The position numbers were made by a program, and so were the translations under genes. From Hyphomicrobiales bacterium (GTDB lineage: Bacteria > Pseudomonadota > Alphaproteobacteria > Rhizobiales > MH13): 64,000 nt of DNA. Under the pieces are notes generated by a model that was given only the letters and a program-made list of their open reading frames with translations, searched no databases and was not told the DNA's origin. The DNA lies in assembly GCA_017642935.1 (NCBI GenBank), contig JAEPOK010000001.1:1321192-1385191 (forward strand). Direction: 5' to 3'. Shown here piece after piece: positions 53,981 through 64,000 of this stretch (position 1 is its first letter; every line of letters begins with the position of its first letter).

Positions 53981-54877
53981 ATGGAAGCGCTGTTCATCGG
54001 CCACGCCTATATCGACGTTACCTTCATTACGGATACGCTTCCGACGGGCGATGACAAGACAATTGCCGATGATTATGCGGTCTCCTATGGCGGCAACGCG
54101 GTAACCGCAGCGTTCGCAGCCGCCAAGCTTGGCGTGCGCCCTGATTTGCTTTGCACGTCCGGCGATGATTGGCTTTCCTTGATGTTCCGCGAGATGGCGC
54201 GCTCAGCTGGTGTGCGCATCCATGAGCGCAAAGTTTCCGAAGCTTCCCTCTCCTTCATTATGCCGAAGGATGGCAAGCGCGCCATCGTGCGTTGTCGTGA
54301 CGACGACTATCTGCATCCATTTCCGAACCTCAACCTTGATGGCTGCAAAGTTCTGCATGTCGATGGGCATCAGGGCGACGCGGCCCTGCACTACGCCAAG
54401 GCGTGCCGTGAACGTGGCATCGCGACGTCGCTCGATGGTGGCGCGGTGCGCGAGAACACCGATGAGCTGTTGAAATACATCGATGTCGCGGTGGTTTCGG
54501 AGCTTTTTTGCGAGACCTGGGGTCTTGAGCCGAAAGATGCGCTGGAAAAACTGAAAACCTATGGCTGCCGCGTCGGCGCCGTGACGATGGGCTCAGATGG
54601 CGTGATTTTCTACGCGCAGAACGGCGAGCATCAGCATGTGAAAGCGCTTCCTGTGCCGATGAATCGGATTGTCGACACCAACGGCGCCGGCGACATTTTC
54701 CACGGCGCCTACATCGTCTCGATGCTGCAATTCCCAAGCCGAACCTGGACGGAGCATTTCCGCTTTGCGCGTGCCGCGTCGGCCTATGCGATCCAGCATC
54801 TCGGCAATGAAGAAAGCGTACCGACGCACGAAAACATCGAAGTCACGCGCAAAGAGTTCGAACGGATTTCCGTTTAA
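53981..54877 (+). CDS. PfkB family sugar kinase
   Basis: 298 residues of the ribokinase fold: N-terminal YGGNAVTAAFAAAKLG sugar-binding loop, and the C-terminal anion-hole and catalytic motif DTNGAGDIFHGAY with the catalytic Asp. The substrate is not identifiable. The ATG at 53981 has GGAG 6 bases upstream and gives MEALFIGHAYIDVTFI; the longer frame from 53936 overlaps the terminator. Convergent with aspS, 10 bases between stops. Confidence 0.92.
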   Translation: MEALFIGHAYIDVTFITDTLPTGDDKTIADDYAVSYGGNAVTAAFAAAKLGVRPDLLCTSGDDWLSLMFREMARSAGVRIHERKVSEASLSFIMPKDGKRAIVRCRDDDYLHPFPNLNLDGCKVLHVDGHQGDAALHYAKACRERGIATSLDGGAVRENTDELLKYIDVAVVSELFCETWGLEPKDALEKLKTYGCRVGAVTMGSDGVIFYAQNGEHQHVKALPVPMNRIVDTNGAGDIFHGAYIVSMLQFPSRTWTEHFRFARAASAYAIQHLGNEESVPTHENIEVTRKEFERISV

Positions 54878-54887
54878 ACTGAAATGC

Positions 54888-56708
54888 TTAGCTTGTTGAC
54901 GGTGGCGGGTTGACGCGAATGTTGAGCTCCCGCAGCTGTGAAGCCGACGGCGCCGAAGGTGAGCCCATCATCAAATCGACCGCCTGCTGGTTCATCGGGA
55001 ACAGAGCAACCTCGCGCACCGATTTCGCACCGCAAAGCAGCATGACAATACGGTCGACACCAGCAGCCATGCCCCCATGCGGTGGGGCGCCATACTGAAA
55101 AGCTCGATAGAGCCCGCCAAACTGCTCTTCGACTTCCTCGCGCGTTTTGCCGGTCACTTCGAACGCCTTGACCATCAAATCAGGCAGCTGGTTCCGGATG
55201 GACCCGGACGCGATCTCATAGCCGTTGCACACCAAATCATATTGGTAGGCTTTGAGGTTGATAAGCGCTTCATCGCCAGCGGCTTGGGCAGCTTCCAATG
55301 CTTCCAGTCCACCCTGCGGCATGGAGAAGGGGTTGTGGGAGAAGTCGACACGCTTGTTCTCTTCGTCCCATTCGTAGAACGGGAAATCGACGATCCAGCA
55401 CAGTTCAAACCGATCCTCATCCACCAGGTCGAGCTCAGTGCCGACCTGCGTGCGGGCATTGCCGGCAAAGGTCGCGAAGGCTTTCGGGTTGCCAGCAACG
55501 AAAAATGCAGCATCGCCCGCCTCAAGGCCAAGCTGCAGACGGATTGCTTCGGTGCGCTCGGGCCCAATGTTCTTGGCAAGCGGGCCAGCGCCAGCAACCA
55601 CGCCCTCTTCCTCGCGCCAGAAAATGTAGCCCAACCCAGGCTGGCCCTCGCCCTGCGCCCAGCTGTTCATGCGATCGCAGAAAGCACGGCTGCCACCGGT
55701 CTTGGCCGGGATGGCCCACACCGCGTTGGTATCATCCTCCAGCATGCGGGCAAAAACCTTGAAGCCTGAGCCACGGAAATGCTCAGACGCATCCTGCATT
55801 TCAATCGGGTTGCGCAGATCAGGCTTGTCCGTTCCGTAAAGGCGGATCGCATCGGCGTAAGGGATACGCCGGAAGGTTTGCGAGACCGGTTTGCCGTCCG
55901 CAAACGCTTCAAACACATAGCGCAGAATGGGCTCCATCGTGTCCCAGACTTCTTCCTGGGTAACGAAGCTCATCTCCAAATCGAGCTGGTAGAACTCGCC
56001 GGGCAAGCGGTCGGCGCGCGGGTCCTCGTCACGAAAGCAGGGTGCGATCTGGAAGTAGCGGTCAAAACCCGCCACCATCAGCAGCTGTTTGTACTGCTGC
56101 GGCGCCTGGGGCAACGCATAGAACTGACCGTGATGAATGCGGCTGGGCACAAGAAAATCGCGTGCGCCTTCCGGAGATGACGCGGTCAGGATCGGCGTCT
56201 GGAACTCACTGAACCCGGCATCCTCCATGCGGCGTCGCATGTCCCGGATGACCTTGGTGCGGGTCATGATGTTGGCGTGCAGTGTTTCACGGCGCAGATC
56301 GAGAAAGCGGTAGCGCAGGCGCGTATCTTCCGGAAATTCGGGCTCGCCAAAAACCTGCAAAGGCAGTTCGGCCGACGCGCCGAGCACCTCGATCTCCGTG
56401 GCAAACACTTCGATCCCGCCGGTCGGTAAGGCGTCGTTGACGGTTTCGGCCGTGCGCTCTTTCACCTTGCCATCGATACGCAGGCACCATTCGGAGCGCA
56501 CCGTTTCGGCCAGCGAAAACGCCGGTGAGTCCGGATCTATGACGATCTGGGTCATGCCGTAATGGTCGCGCAAATCGATAAACAGCACGCCACCATGGTC
56601 ACGCACGCGATGCACCCAGCCGGAAAGTCGAGCGGTGTTGCCCACATCTTCGCGGCGCAGGGCGCCACAAGTGTGCGAGCGATAGCGATGCAGACCGGTG
56701 TCCGACAT
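54888..56708 (-). CDS. aspS: Aspartyl-tRNA synthetase, probably non-discriminating
   Basis: 606 residues of class IIb bacterial AspRS with an OB-fold anticodon domain, motif 2 ([20 protein letters not shown]), the bacterial GAD insertion and motif 3 ([14 protein letters not shown]). The anticodon-domain loop reads [13 protein letters not shown]; His at this place is the feature reported for non-discriminating enzymes that also charge tRNA-Asn (Leu in E. coli). If so, Asn-tRNA would be completed by GatCAB, not in the window. The ATG at 56708 has GAGGAA upstream. Confidence 0.96.
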   Translation of the reverse strand: MSDTGLHRYRSHTCGALRREDVGNTARLSGWVHRVRDHGGVLFIDLRDHYGMTQIVIDPDSPAFSLAETVRSEWCLRIDGKVKERTAETVNDALPTGGIEVFATEIEVLGASAELPLQVFGEPEFPEDTRLRYRFLDLRRETLHANIMTRTKVIRDMRRRMEDAGFSEFQTPILTASSPEGARDFLVPSRIHHGQFYALPQAPQQYKQLLMVAGFDRYFQIAPCFRDEDPRADRLPGEFYQLDLEMSFVTQEEVWDTMEPILRYVFEAFADGKPVSQTFRRIPYADAIRLYGTDKPDLRNPIEMQDASEHFRGSGFKVFARMLEDDTNAVWAIPAKTGGSRAFCDRMNSWAQGEGQPGLGYIFWREEEGVVAGAGPLAKNIGPERTEAIRLQLGLEAGDAAFFVAGNPKAFATFAGNARTQVGTELDLVDEDRFELCWIVDFPFYEWDEENKRVDFSHNPFSMPQGGLEALEAAQAAGDEALINLKAYQYDLVCNGYEIASGSIRNQLPDLMVKAFEVTGKTREEVEEQFGGLYRAFQYGAPPHGGMAAGVDRIVMLLCGAKSVREVALFPMNQQAVDLMMGSPSAPSASQLRELNIRVNPPPSTS

Positions 56709-56841
56709 GAAAGGGTTCCTCAAGGCAAAAAGAAAAGCGCAAACGAGCCGTTTGCGCGGTTGCGCAGCGGCTTAACGCCCTTCGCGCGGGCACGTCAACC
56801 ATGGCTGCGCTGGTGGATCGCCAACCGCCGGCAAAGCGTTT

Positions 56842-58014
56842 ATGACGGCCACCATGAAACTGTTAAACGATACCGATTCCCTGGCGCAGCTTTGCGCCCG
56901 CCTTGCGAACGAGCCCTACATCACCATCGACACGGAGTTTCTTCGCGAAACGACCTTCTGGCCGCAGCTGTGCTTGGTCCAAGTGGCGGGCGCCGAAGAG
57001 TATGCGCTGATCGATCCGCTGGCCGATGGGCTCGACCTTGCGCCGCTGTTCGACCTGCTGGCCGATGACTCGGTCTTGAAGGTCTTCCACGCCGGCCGTC
57101 AGGATATTGAAATTTTTCATTATTTGACCGGATCGATCCCGCAGAACGTGTTCGACACGCAGATCGCGGCGATGGTCTGCGGGTATGGCGATCAGGTGGG
57201 CTACGATCAGATTGTCCGTCAAACAGTGGGCGTGAGCATCGATAAGAGCCACAGGTTCACCGACTGGTCGCGACGCCCGCTGAATGATGCGCAATTGGCC
57301 TATGCGGCAGCCGATGTGACGCATTTGCGTGATGTCTATCAGCATCTTGCAGACATTCTGGAAAACAAGGATCGCGCGAGCTGGGTCGCTGAAGAGATGG
57401 CGACGCTGCTCGCACCTGAGACCTACTCGGTCGACCCAGACAAGGCCTGGGAGCGGTTGAAGCTGCGGGCGCGCAAGCCGATTGAATTTGCAGCCCTGAA
57501 AGCCGTCGCCAAATGGCGCGAGGAGGTGGCACAGGACCGCGATGTGCCGCGACGGCGTATCTTGAAGGACGACGCCATCTACGAGTTGGCGCAACAGCGA
57601 CCACTTTCGGTGGAGGCGCTTGGGCGATTGCGTGCCGTACCTCGTGGATTTGAGAAACAACCCTTCGCGCGCGGTTTGGTCGAAGCGCTGCAGGCCGTGT
57701 CGGCCCTTTCCATCGACGAACTGCCCAAACTTCCAAAATCAAAACGTAATCCAGAGAGCGCGCCGGCGATTGCCGAACTGCTCAAAGTGGCGCTGAAGCT
57801 CGTAGCCGAACGCGAAGGCGTCGCACCGCGCATCATTGCCAATGCCGATGATCTGGACACGATTGCCATTCATGGCGATGCCAAGGTCAAAGCTATGCAG
57901 GGCTGGCGGCGCGATCTCTTCGGCGACATGGCGCTGAAAATTCGGTCCGGTGAAATGGCGCTCGGTGTGCGCGGCAAACGCGCGGTTCTTGTTCCGATGC
58001 AGGACGAGGACTAG
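56842..58014 (+). CDS. rnd: Ribonuclease D
   Basis: 390 residues. DEDDy 3'-5' exonuclease motifs: TIDTEFLRE, VFHAGRQDIEIFHY, and YAAADVTHL with the catalytic Tyr and Asp. An HRDC domain follows (about 205-285). RNase D trims tRNA and other small RNA 3' ends. The start is ATG 56842 or ATG 56854, neither with a strong ribosome site. It is divergent from aspS, as in many rhizobia. Confidence 0.95.
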   Translation: MTATMKLLNDTDSLAQLCARLANEPYITIDTEFLRETTFWPQLCLVQVAGAEEYALIDPLADGLDLAPLFDLLADDSVLKVFHAGRQDIEIFHYLTGSIPQNVFDTQIAAMVCGYGDQVGYDQIVRQTVGVSIDKSHRFTDWSRRPLNDAQLAYAAADVTHLRDVYQHLADILENKDRASWVAEEMATLLAPETYSVDPDKAWERLKLRARKPIEFAALKAVAKWREEVAQDRDVPRRRILKDDAIYELAQQRPLSVEALGRLRAVPRGFEKQPFARGLVEALQAVSALSIDELPKLPKSKRNPESAPAIAELLKVALKLVAEREGVAPRIIANADDLDTIAIHGDAKVKAMQGWRRDLFGDMALKIRSGEMALGVRGKRAVLVPMQDED

Positions 58015-58020
58015 TCGGGC

Positions 58021-59589
58021 CTAGCGCACGGCTACCACTGCTTCTTGTCGGCCAGTCAGTTTGGCGAGTGCATTCAGCCGTTTGCTCAACCGTTCACCCT
58101 GCAACCCGGACAGATGGTTGGGCAGATAGAGGCTAAGCCTGCCCTTTTCCGACGTATCCAAGCGCGTTTCCGGCAGGACCCCGGCCATGGACGCCGTAAG
58201 CGCGTAGGCAACGCGGAACAAAGCACCCAACAGGTGCGCTCTTTCGGCCAAACGATCGGATAGGATCGCTGACACTTCACCGTTCAGCCCATCATCCGAC
58301 AGACCCTGATGGCGGTAGTAGTTGGCCATGGCTAGGTAGAGTCGGCCGGCATGATCAATGCCGCTGAACGCTGCATGAGCGATGATGTTGTGGCTCTGAA
58401 TGCCGCGATAATCTGGATGGGCGCGCCAGCCAATGTCGGCGAGTAGGCTCGCGGCCTTGCGCAGTCGCGCCTCGTTCTCGGTTTCCTCGATGCCAAGTTC
58501 TTCAAAAGCGGCGCCGGTCCAATCAGCCAGTTCGCGCGCATGCTCGGGTGAGCGAGAGCGCAGGATCGCCAACTCAAAAGCCGCGTCGAGGAGCGGATCC
58601 TGCTGCTTTTCGCTGTCGGACAGTTCGTCAAACAGCAAACCTTCCCGCACCCCTAGCGCTGAGAGCACCACCTCAGCCGGTTTTCCAACCTCAAAGAGCG
58701 CGCGTAGGACGGCGGCACCGTAAGGCAGAAGTGTTTTGCGGCTGCGTGAGACAGCCCGCATCGCCCCATGATCTTCATATTTGCCGCGCGCCACATCCTG
58801 GCAAAAGGCGGCAAACAGGTCGGCTTCAATGGCGTAGCCATGCATCACCGACAGCGGATAATCGGTGATCTCCATATGGAGCTTGGCAAGATTGCGCCAT
58901 GTTCCCCCGACCAGATAGAGCGTGCGACCGGCCAGGCTCTTGGCCGTGTCGTCACCTTCCAGGCGTCCAAGCGCGATTTTGTAGGCGCGTTTGGCGTCGC
59001 TCTCGGACTCTTCCTGCATGCGAATGACGCCAAGCTTGTGGGAAACCCCCTCCCCGATAAAGCCAGGCTTCACCTCGATAAGTTCCAAGCTGCCGCCGCC
59101 AAGATCGCCGACGATACCGTTGGGCTTGAAGAAACCCGATTGAACACCTAGCGCAGCCGCTCGCGCCTCCTCATCGCCAGAGAGAATGGTCAGCGGCGCG
59201 GAGAGAATGCGTTCGGCGTTCTGCAAAAAAGCATCGCCATTGCTCGCCTCGCGCACGGCGGCCGTCGCAATCACGCGCAGTGTCTTGATGCGCATCTGGT
59301 CCGCGAGATGCCGAAATCGGGCAAGCGTTGCCAGCGTCAACTGCACAGAATCGTCCGACAGTTGACCAGTCTTGGCCAAACCCCGGCCAAGACCACACAA
59401 CACTTTTTCATTGTAGAGCGGTGTCAGCGCGCGTGAGAGACGCTCATAGGCGACAAGGCGAACTGAGTTGGAGCCAATATCGATAACGGCGATCGGGCCA
59501 TAGCCCTCAAGACGCCCTTGGCCCGAATAGCGTTCAGGGGGCGCGGCGCGTGAAAAAACGCGGTTGGTTCGCTTGAAGAGATTTTCCAC
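58021..59589 (-). CDS. ppx: Exopolyphosphatase (Ppx/GppA family)
   Basis: 522 residues. The ASKHA phosphatase fold begins with [16 protein letters not shown]; the second phosphate loop is [15 protein letters not shown]-terminal helical HD-like part follows. It cuts terminal phosphate from polyphosphate, and some members also act on pppGpp. The frame starts at GTG 59589, inside the end of ppk1 (56-base overlap); a later start near the conserved region has no better codon. The convergent rnd stop is 6 bases away. Confidence 0.94.
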   Translation of the reverse strand: MENLFKRTNRVFSRAAPPERYSGQGRLEGYGPIAVIDIGSNSVRLVAYERLSRALTPLYNEKVLCGLGRGLAKTGQLSDDSVQLTLATLARFRHLADQMRIKTLRVIATAAVREASNGDAFLQNAERILSAPLTILSGDEEARAAALGVQSGFFKPNGIVGDLGGGSLELIEVKPGFIGEGVSHKLGVIRMQEESESDAKRAYKIALGRLEGDDTAKSLAGRTLYLVGGTWRNLAKLHMEITDYPLSVMHGYAIEADLFAAFCQDVARGKYEDHGAMRAVSRSRKTLLPYGAAVLRALFEVGKPAEVVLSALGVREGLLFDELSDSEKQQDPLLDAAFELAILRSRSPEHARELADWTGAAFEELGIEETENEARLRKAASLLADIGWRAHPDYRGIQSHNIIAHAAFSGIDHAGRLYLAMANYYRHQGLSDDGLNGEVSAILSDRLAERAHLLGALFRVAYALTASMAGVLPETRLDTSEKGRLSLYLPNHLSGLQGERLSKRLNALAKLTGRQEAVVAVR

Positions 59590-61780
59590 GGCCCGACAGA
59601 CTCGGATTGGTCATAAAATAGCGGTGCGCGTTGAACGGTTCTTCGCCGGGCGCAGGGGTAACCCGCTTGTGACGTCCGTCGGCCAACAGTTCCCAGCTTT
59701 GCTGGTTGTCTTTCAAACTTGCAACCATGATTTGGTCGAGGATCTGCGCATGGACGGTTTCGTTGTGGATGGGCACCATTGCTTCGACGCGTCGATCCAG
59801 ATTGCGAGGCATTAAATCGGCGGACCCCATATAGATGATCGCCTCTTCGCTCGGCAGACCGGCACCATTGCCAAAACAGACGATGCGAGAATGTTCCAGG
59901 AACCGGCCGACAATGGATTTAACCTCGATGTTTTCTGAAAGGCCGGGCACACCAGGACGCAGACAACAAATGCCGCGAATGATCAGGTTTACCTTCACGT
60001 CGGCCTGGCTGGCCTCGTAAAGCGCGTCGATGAGTTGTGCGTCCACAAGCGAATTCATCTTCATCCAGATCGCCGCTGGACGTCCCGCCCGCGCGTGATC
60101 GATTTCGGCGCGGATGTGGTCAAGCAAACGCTGGCGCATGCGCGTTGGCGAAACCACCATCCGATCAAGCTCTGCCGGCTCGGCATAGCCGGTGATGAAA
60201 TTGAAGATGCGCGCCACGTCACGCGCGATCACCTGGTCGGCGGTGAAGAAGGACAGGTCGGTGTAGATCTTCGCCGTGATCGGATGATAATTGCCGGTGC
60301 CGATATGACAAAAACTCATCAGATTGCCGGCCTCGCGCCGGACCACCAATGACAGTTTGGCGTGGGTCTTCAGCTCCAAAAAACCAAAGACGACCTGCAC
60401 GCCGGCGCGCTCCAGGTCGCGGGCCCAGCGGATGTTGGCCTCTTCATCGAACCGGGCCTTCAGTTCCACGAGTGCCGTCACCGACTTGCCGGCTTCAGCC
60501 GCCTCAATCAGCGCGCGCACGATCGGTGAATTGTTGGATGTGCGGTAAAGCGTTTGCTTGATCGCCACGACGTCTGGGTCGGAGGCCGCCTGCCGCAGGA
60601 ACTGCACCACCGCATCGAAGCTTTCATAGGGGTGGTGAACCACCAAATCCTTTTGACGGATGGCAGCAAAGCTGTCGCCGCCATGCTCGCGAATGCGCTC
60701 GGGGAAGCGCGGTGTATAGGGCACGAACTTCAAATCATCGCGGTCGATATCGACCAGTTCAGATAGGTCGTTGAGCGCAAGAGCACCTTCGACCTTGAAC
60801 ACGGCTGCGTTGTCGACTTCCAGTTCGCTGGCAACCAGATTGAGCAGGGAATCCGGTGTCGTCGCCTCGATCTCCAGCCGGATTACCGAGCCACGGCGGC
60901 GGCGCTTCAAGGCGCTTTCAAAAAGCCGCACCAAATCCTCGGCTTCTTCTTCGATTTCCAGGTCAGAATCGCGGATGACTCGGAACGCGCCTGTGCCGGT
61001 AACCTTGTAGCCTGGGAACAGCCGCGCGATGAACATGCGCACCACCTGCTCGAGCATAATGGTGCGATGGCCGGAGCCGGAATCCTCAAAGCGCGGCAAT
61101 TCCACAAAGCGTGCAATCTTCAAGGGCACGCGGATAAGCGCCGTCATGGAAACATTGGCGCTGGTGGTTTTGGTTTGGCTTTCGCGCTCCTTTTCCAACT
61201 GAAGAGCGATGGAAAAGCCCAGATTGGGAATGAATGGAAACGGATGAGCCGGATCGACGGCAAGCGGGGTCAATACAGGGAAGACGTGGCTTAAAAAGTA
61301 GCCGTCGAGCCAATCGCGCTCGCGCGGGTCCAAATCCTCCGGCTTAACGATGGTTATGCCGACATCGGAAAGTTCGGCGCGAAGGCCGTTGAACGAGTTC
61401 TGCTGATGGCGCGCAAGATCAGCGACTTCTTCACCGATGGCCTGCAGCTGCTCCGCCGGTGTCAGCCCATCGTCGGACCGATTGGTGATGTGCTCATTCA
61501 CCTGACCCACCAGGCCCGCGACGCGCACCATGAAGAATTCATCGAGATTATTCGCCGAAATAGAGAGGAAGCGCAGGCGTTCCAGCAGCGGGTGGTGGGT
61601 GTTGTCGGCCTCTTCGAGCACCCGCCGGTTGAAGCCGAGCCAGGACAGTTCGCGGTTGATGAAGCGCTCCGGTGAGGCCATCAAATGATCGTAGATCGGC
61701 GTGTCGTCGTAGGCGCTCAGAACGCTCCCTGAAACGGGGCTCTCAGCTTCGGCAGTCTGCGAATTGGCGGTGTCGGTCAT
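59534..61780 (-). CDS. ppk: Polyphosphate kinase 1
   Basis: 748 residues. The start region [19 protein letters not shown] and [14 protein letters not shown] is diagnostic. The catalytic core has [20 protein letters not shown], the phospho-histidine motif [10 protein letters not shown], and the second histidine region [22 protein letters not shown] (here [16 protein letters not shown]). It builds polyphosphate from ATP. ATG 61780 follows AGGA and is preferred over the frame's longest start at 61909. It lies between hdaA and ppx in one minus-strand series. Confidence 0.96.
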   Translation of the reverse strand: MTDTANSQTAEAESPVSGSVLSAYDDTPIYDHLMASPERFINRELSWLGFNRRVLEEADNTHHPLLERLRFLSISANNLDEFFMVRVAGLVGQVNEHITNRSDDGLTPAEQLQAIGEEVADLARHQQNSFNGLRAELSDVGITIVKPEDLDPRERDWLDGYFLSHVFPVLTPLAVDPAHPFPFIPNLGFSIALQLEKERESQTKTTSANVSMTALIRVPLKIARFVELPRFEDSGSGHRTIMLEQVVRMFIARLFPGYKVTGTGAFRVIRDSDLEIEEEAEDLVRLFESALKRRRRGSVIRLEIEATTPDSLLNLVASELEVDNAAVFKVEGALALNDLSELVDIDRDDLKFVPYTPRFPERIREHGGDSFAAIRQKDLVVHHPYESFDAVVQFLRQAASDPDVVAIKQTLYRTSNNSPIVRALIEAAEAGKSVTALVELKARFDEEANIRWARDLERAGVQVVFGFLELKTHAKLSLVVRREAGNLMSFCHIGTGNYHPITAKIYTDLSFFTADQVIARDVARIFNFITGYAEPAELDRMVVSPTRMRQRLLDHIRAEIDHARAGRPAAIWMKMNSLVDAQLIDALYEASQADVKVNLIIRGICCLRPGVPGLSENIEVKSIVGRFLEHSRIVCFGNGAGLPSEEAIIYMGSADLMPRNLDRRVEAMVPIHNETVHAQILDQIMVASLKDNQQSWELLADGRHKRVTPAPGEEPFNAHRYFMTNPSLSGRGKSLQANQPRFFTRRAP

Positions 61781-61820
61781 TAAGTGTCCTGTAAATGAAG
61801 CGGCGCTCTGAAGGCGTACT

Positions 61821-62507
61821 TCAGCTCTGTGACAGTTCGTAGGCAGCCAGAACCTCTCGTGCGAGCGGTTTGGTAATCGATCGCCCTGCGGCCAACGACC
61901 GCTCATCAATCAACGCAATCAGTTTGGACAGATTGGCATAAGATCGTTCCATGCGCTGCAAAAGATAATCAGCAATCGCCGGATCGACCATCAACTGGCG
62001 GTCGGTGAAGAGCTTGATGGCTATGGCCTGAAACAGCGCATCGTCGGGCGGGGCGACGGTGGCACGGATGCCGGCGCGCAAACGCGACAGGGTGTCGGGG
62101 CGTTTCAACGTAAGCTGTTCGGGCTCTTCCTGGATGGTGATGAGCGCCGGGACCTGAGCAGCGCGCGCTGCCTCCAATGTATGAAAAAGGGCGTCCTCGT
62201 TCCACTCACTGGCTGGCTTGGAGGTCCATGTTTCCAGCCCATCGATCAGAACAGCGCTTTCGGCGGTAAGCCCAAGTGGCGATGCGCCGTCGAACCAGTG
62301 CGGATCGGCAAACCGATCCGCAAACAGATGGGCCAGATGCGTTTTGCCGGACCCCGTTTCGCCGGTCAGCACACCCACTGGCGTCGGCCAGGCAAGGGTG
62401 TCGATGAGGCCACGCGCATTCTCATTGGCAATGCCCACGATAAAGTCTTCCGCCGCGAAGGAGGGTGGCGGGACGATATCAAGGACGAGTTGACCAGCAT
62501 TGGACAT
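61821..62507 (-). CDS. hdaA: DnaA regulatory inactivator HdaA
   Basis: 228 residues. An N-terminal clamp-binding motif, QLVLDI (residues 6-11), is followed by a DnaA-like AAA+ domain with Walker A GETGSGKT (49-56), a Walker B-like VLIDGLE and a sensor segment near [11 protein letters not shown]. With the sliding clamp it stimulates ATP hydrolysis by DnaA and prevents over-initiation of replication. It sits 2 bases after the AI-2E permease gene and 40 bases before ppk1, a conserved alphaproteobacterial order. Confidence 0.93.
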   Translation of the reverse strand: MSNAGQLVLDIVPPPSFAAEDFIVGIANENARGLIDTLAWPTPVGVLTGETGSGKTHLAHLFADRFADPHWFDGASPLGLTAESAVLIDGLETWTSKPASEWNEDALFHTLEAARAAQVPALITIQEEPEQLTLKRPDTLSRLRAGIRATVAPPDDALFQAIAIKLFTDRQLMVDPAIADYLLQRMERSYANLSKLIALIDERSLAAGRSITKPLAREVLAAYELSQS

Positions 62508-62509
62508 CG

Positions 62510-63694
62510 CTAACTCTCGTCGGAGCCGGTCGATGTCACTGCGCTATTGCCGTTGGTGCCCTTATAGAAGATGCTCTTCTTGTAACGCGAAACACCAAAC
62601 CGGGTCAGCACGCCCAGCGAGGCAGCAACGGGAACAGCGATGAGCAGACCCAAGAACCCGTACAGCGACCCGAAGGCCAGCATGGCGAAGAACAGAACCA
62701 CCGGGTGAAGCCCGACCGCATCACCGACGATCTTCGGCTGAAGGAAATTACCTTCCACGAACTGGCCGAAGAAGAAGATGCCCGCCACAGCGACAATCCA
62801 CCAAGGTTCGGACCAAAACTGCACCAATGCGACGCCAACTGATGTGCCAAAGCCGACAAGCGAGCCGATATAGGGAATAAAGCTCAGCAGGCCGGCGCCA
62901 AGGCCAATCAACAGGCCGAAATTGAGCCCGACCAATGTTAGCGCAGTGGCGTAAAACGTGCCGAGAATGAGCGCCAAGATGAATTGACCGCGGATGAATC
63001 CGGCCATCACATGATCGATCTTTTTGGCAAGGTCGCGAATGGTATCGGCATGGTCGCGCGGTAGGAGCGCATCGATGCGGGCGACCAGATTGTCCCAATC
63101 GTAAAGCATATAGACGGCGACGATGGGCGTGATGACCAGCGTCGACAGCACGCCGACGACCGCCGCGCCTTGGTCAAGCACGCGGCTCGCCAGCGCTGCC
63201 ATCGTGCCCGCATTTGCCTCAATAAACTCGCGGATGAGGTCAAGGTTGAGGGTGCCGAGCCAGGTGAGGATTGCGTCAAATGTCATCGCGGAGGGAAAAA
63301 GCGCCTGACGGGCCGCGACATCTTCTTCGCTTGCCGGCGCCATGATCGCGTTGATGGCGCGGAAGTCCTCGTCCGCCAGCCCGAAAATTGTCCGCAGTGT
63401 TTCCGGGATGTAGGGACGCAATGCCTCCACGAGCCCGATCATCTGTTCCACGAGCAGCGGCACCAGAAGCAACAGGCCAATAACGACGATTATGATCGCC
63501 AGTGCAGTGATCGAGAGCGTTGCCCAGAGCCGTGAAAAACCCCGCCGCTCAAACCAATCAGCTGCCGGATCAAGCAGATAGGCGATCGCCATGCCGGCAA
63601 CGAAGGGCAGCAGAACGCTGGAAAAAACATAAATGAATGCAATCAGCGCCGCTGCCGCGAGAGCCCAAAAAATCGCTTGCCGTTGAAGTGTCAT
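62510..63694 (-). CDS. AI-2E family (PerM-like) membrane protein
   Basis: 394 residues with about eight hydrophobic helices: two pairs near the N-terminus, a periplasmic segment (about 85-170) and the conserved C-terminal block YDWDNLVARIDALLPR, MAGFIRGQFILALILG, FIPYIGSLVG and GNFLQPKIVGDAVGLHP. Members include TqsA and PerM; some export autoinducer-2 or ions. The substrate here is unknown. Divergent from purM with a 144-base promoter gap; probably in one transcript with hdaA. Confidence 0.9.
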   Translation of the reverse strand: MTLQRQAIFWALAAAALIAFIYVFSSVLLPFVAGMAIAYLLDPAADWFERRGFSRLWATLSITALAIIIVVIGLLLLVPLLVEQMIGLVEALRPYIPETLRTIFGLADEDFRAINAIMAPASEEDVAARQALFPSAMTFDAILTWLGTLNLDLIREFIEANAGTMAALASRVLDQGAAVVGVLSTLVITPIVAVYMLYDWDNLVARIDALLPRDHADTIRDLAKKIDHVMAGFIRGQFILALILGTFYATALTLVGLNFGLLIGLGAGLLSFIPYIGSLVGFGTSVGVALVQFWSEPWWIVAVAGIFFFGQFVEGNFLQPKIVGDAVGLHPVVLFFAMLAFGSLYGFLGLLIAVPVAASLGVLTRFGVSRYKKSIFYKGTNGNSAVTSTGSDES

Positions 63695-63838
63695 GAAGGG
63701 TGCGCGCTCGCATCGTTGCTTGATTTGGTGAAGTCGGCCTCAGACATAAGGCCTCTGGCCCACAGGTTCCAGACGCGCCGTGCTTGTTTTGCGATCAGGA
63801 ATCCGGCACGCAAAGCCGATACGACATGAGGATGCAGC

Positions 63839-64000
63839 ATGAGCGGGTCAGAAGCCTACAAGCAAGCCGGCGTCGATACCGATGCCGGCGCGGCGTTGGT
63901 GGAGCGGATCAAGCCGGCCGTTCACTCAACGCGACGCCCAGGCGCAGACGCCGATCTGGGCGGGTTTGGTGGCCTGTTCGACCTAGCGGCCTGCGGTTTT
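63839..64000 (+). CDS. purM: Phosphoribosylformylglycinamidine cyclo-ligase, 3' part outside the window
   Basis: Only the first 54 codons are present. The translation starts [20 protein letters not shown] and continues [10 protein letters not shown], which is the standard PurM N-terminus (AIR synthetase, purine synthesis step 5). GAGGA lies 9 bases before the ATG. Its position divergent from the AI-2E permease and hdaA agrees with other alphaproteobacteria. Confidence 0.9.
   Translation, partial: MSGSEAYKQAGVDTDAGAALVERIKPAVHSTRRPGADADLGGFGGLFDLAACGF

Noticed and set aside
1..64000. CRISPR arrays, IS elements and phage genes
   Set aside because: No regularly spaced repeats, transposase motifs, terminal inverted repeats or phage structural genes were seen on either strand.

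Overview
The window reads as ordinary chromosome from an alphaproteobacterium of the Hyphomicrobiales (Rhizobiales) type. The evidence is the gene set and its order: ExoR, PopZ, the HdaA clamp-binding ATPase, an NDUFS4-like complex I subunit, AapJ next to metC, the hom-glpX-recJ series, the tolC-popZ-valS series, the aspS/rnd/ppx/ppk/hdaA/purM block, and a textbook CtrA box. No IS element, integrase, phage gene or CRISPR array is visible. The genus cannot be fixed from what I can see. Coding density is very high, with many 1-56 base overlaps.

Layout. 1-11290, mostly minus strand: a truncated HD-GYP protein, exoR, ilvD, ppk2 (plus strand), valS, popZ, tolC, pcm. 11539-11767: tRNA-Cys and tRNA-Asn. 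11867-18586: a photo-oxidative-stress and membrane-lipid island (photolyase, FAD oxidoreductase, DUF1365 protein, cyclopropane-fatty-acid-synthase-like methyltransferase, then convergent SDR and a ChrR cupin anti-sigma factor). 19104-23160: alaX, sseA, an aapJ-like binding protein without its permease, metC. 23170-26526: a three-gene lipid A-type modification set. 26568-28787: tRNA-Arg, tRNA-Pro and tRNA-Glu mixed with small genes. 28862-35385: one long minus-strand run (aminotransferase, hom, glpX, recJ, FMN protein, Rrf2 regulator). 35730-38090: a PHA synthase with a histone-like N-terminal extension. 38151-45270: thrC, M16 peptidase, GNAT acetyltransferase and a GGDEF/EAL membrane protein. 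45376-48316: ceramidase-like protein, ferric-reductase-like flavocytochrome, membrane LuxR regulator, acidic PepSY-like protein. 48570-53728: maeB, lrgAB, CSS-EAL phosphodiesterase. 53740-63694: a candidate structured RNA, PfkB kinase, aspS, rnd, ppx, ppk1, hdaA, AI-2E permease. 63839 to the end: start of purM.

Themes. Polyphosphate is handled by three genes (ppk2, ppk1, ppx). Three separate c-di-GMP proteins are present (HD-GYP, GGDEF-EAL, CSS-EAL). Aspartate-family amino acid synthesis is represented by hom, thrC, metC and an aminotransferase, and branched-chain synthesis by ilvD. Cell-cycle genes include popZ, hdaA and a CtrA site.

The most interesting items are: (1) the photolyase/lipid/ChrR island, whose ChrR keeps every cupin metal ligand but has lost the N-terminal zinc ligands used to hold its sigma factor and has no sigma gene beside it; (2) the PHA synthase fused to an Ala/Lys/Thr-rich DNA-binding-like segment; (3) a non-coding stretch ending in an intrinsic terminator upstream of the PfkB kinase. 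Start codons were chosen by Shine-Dalgarno match and family N-termini; several are TTG or GTG.
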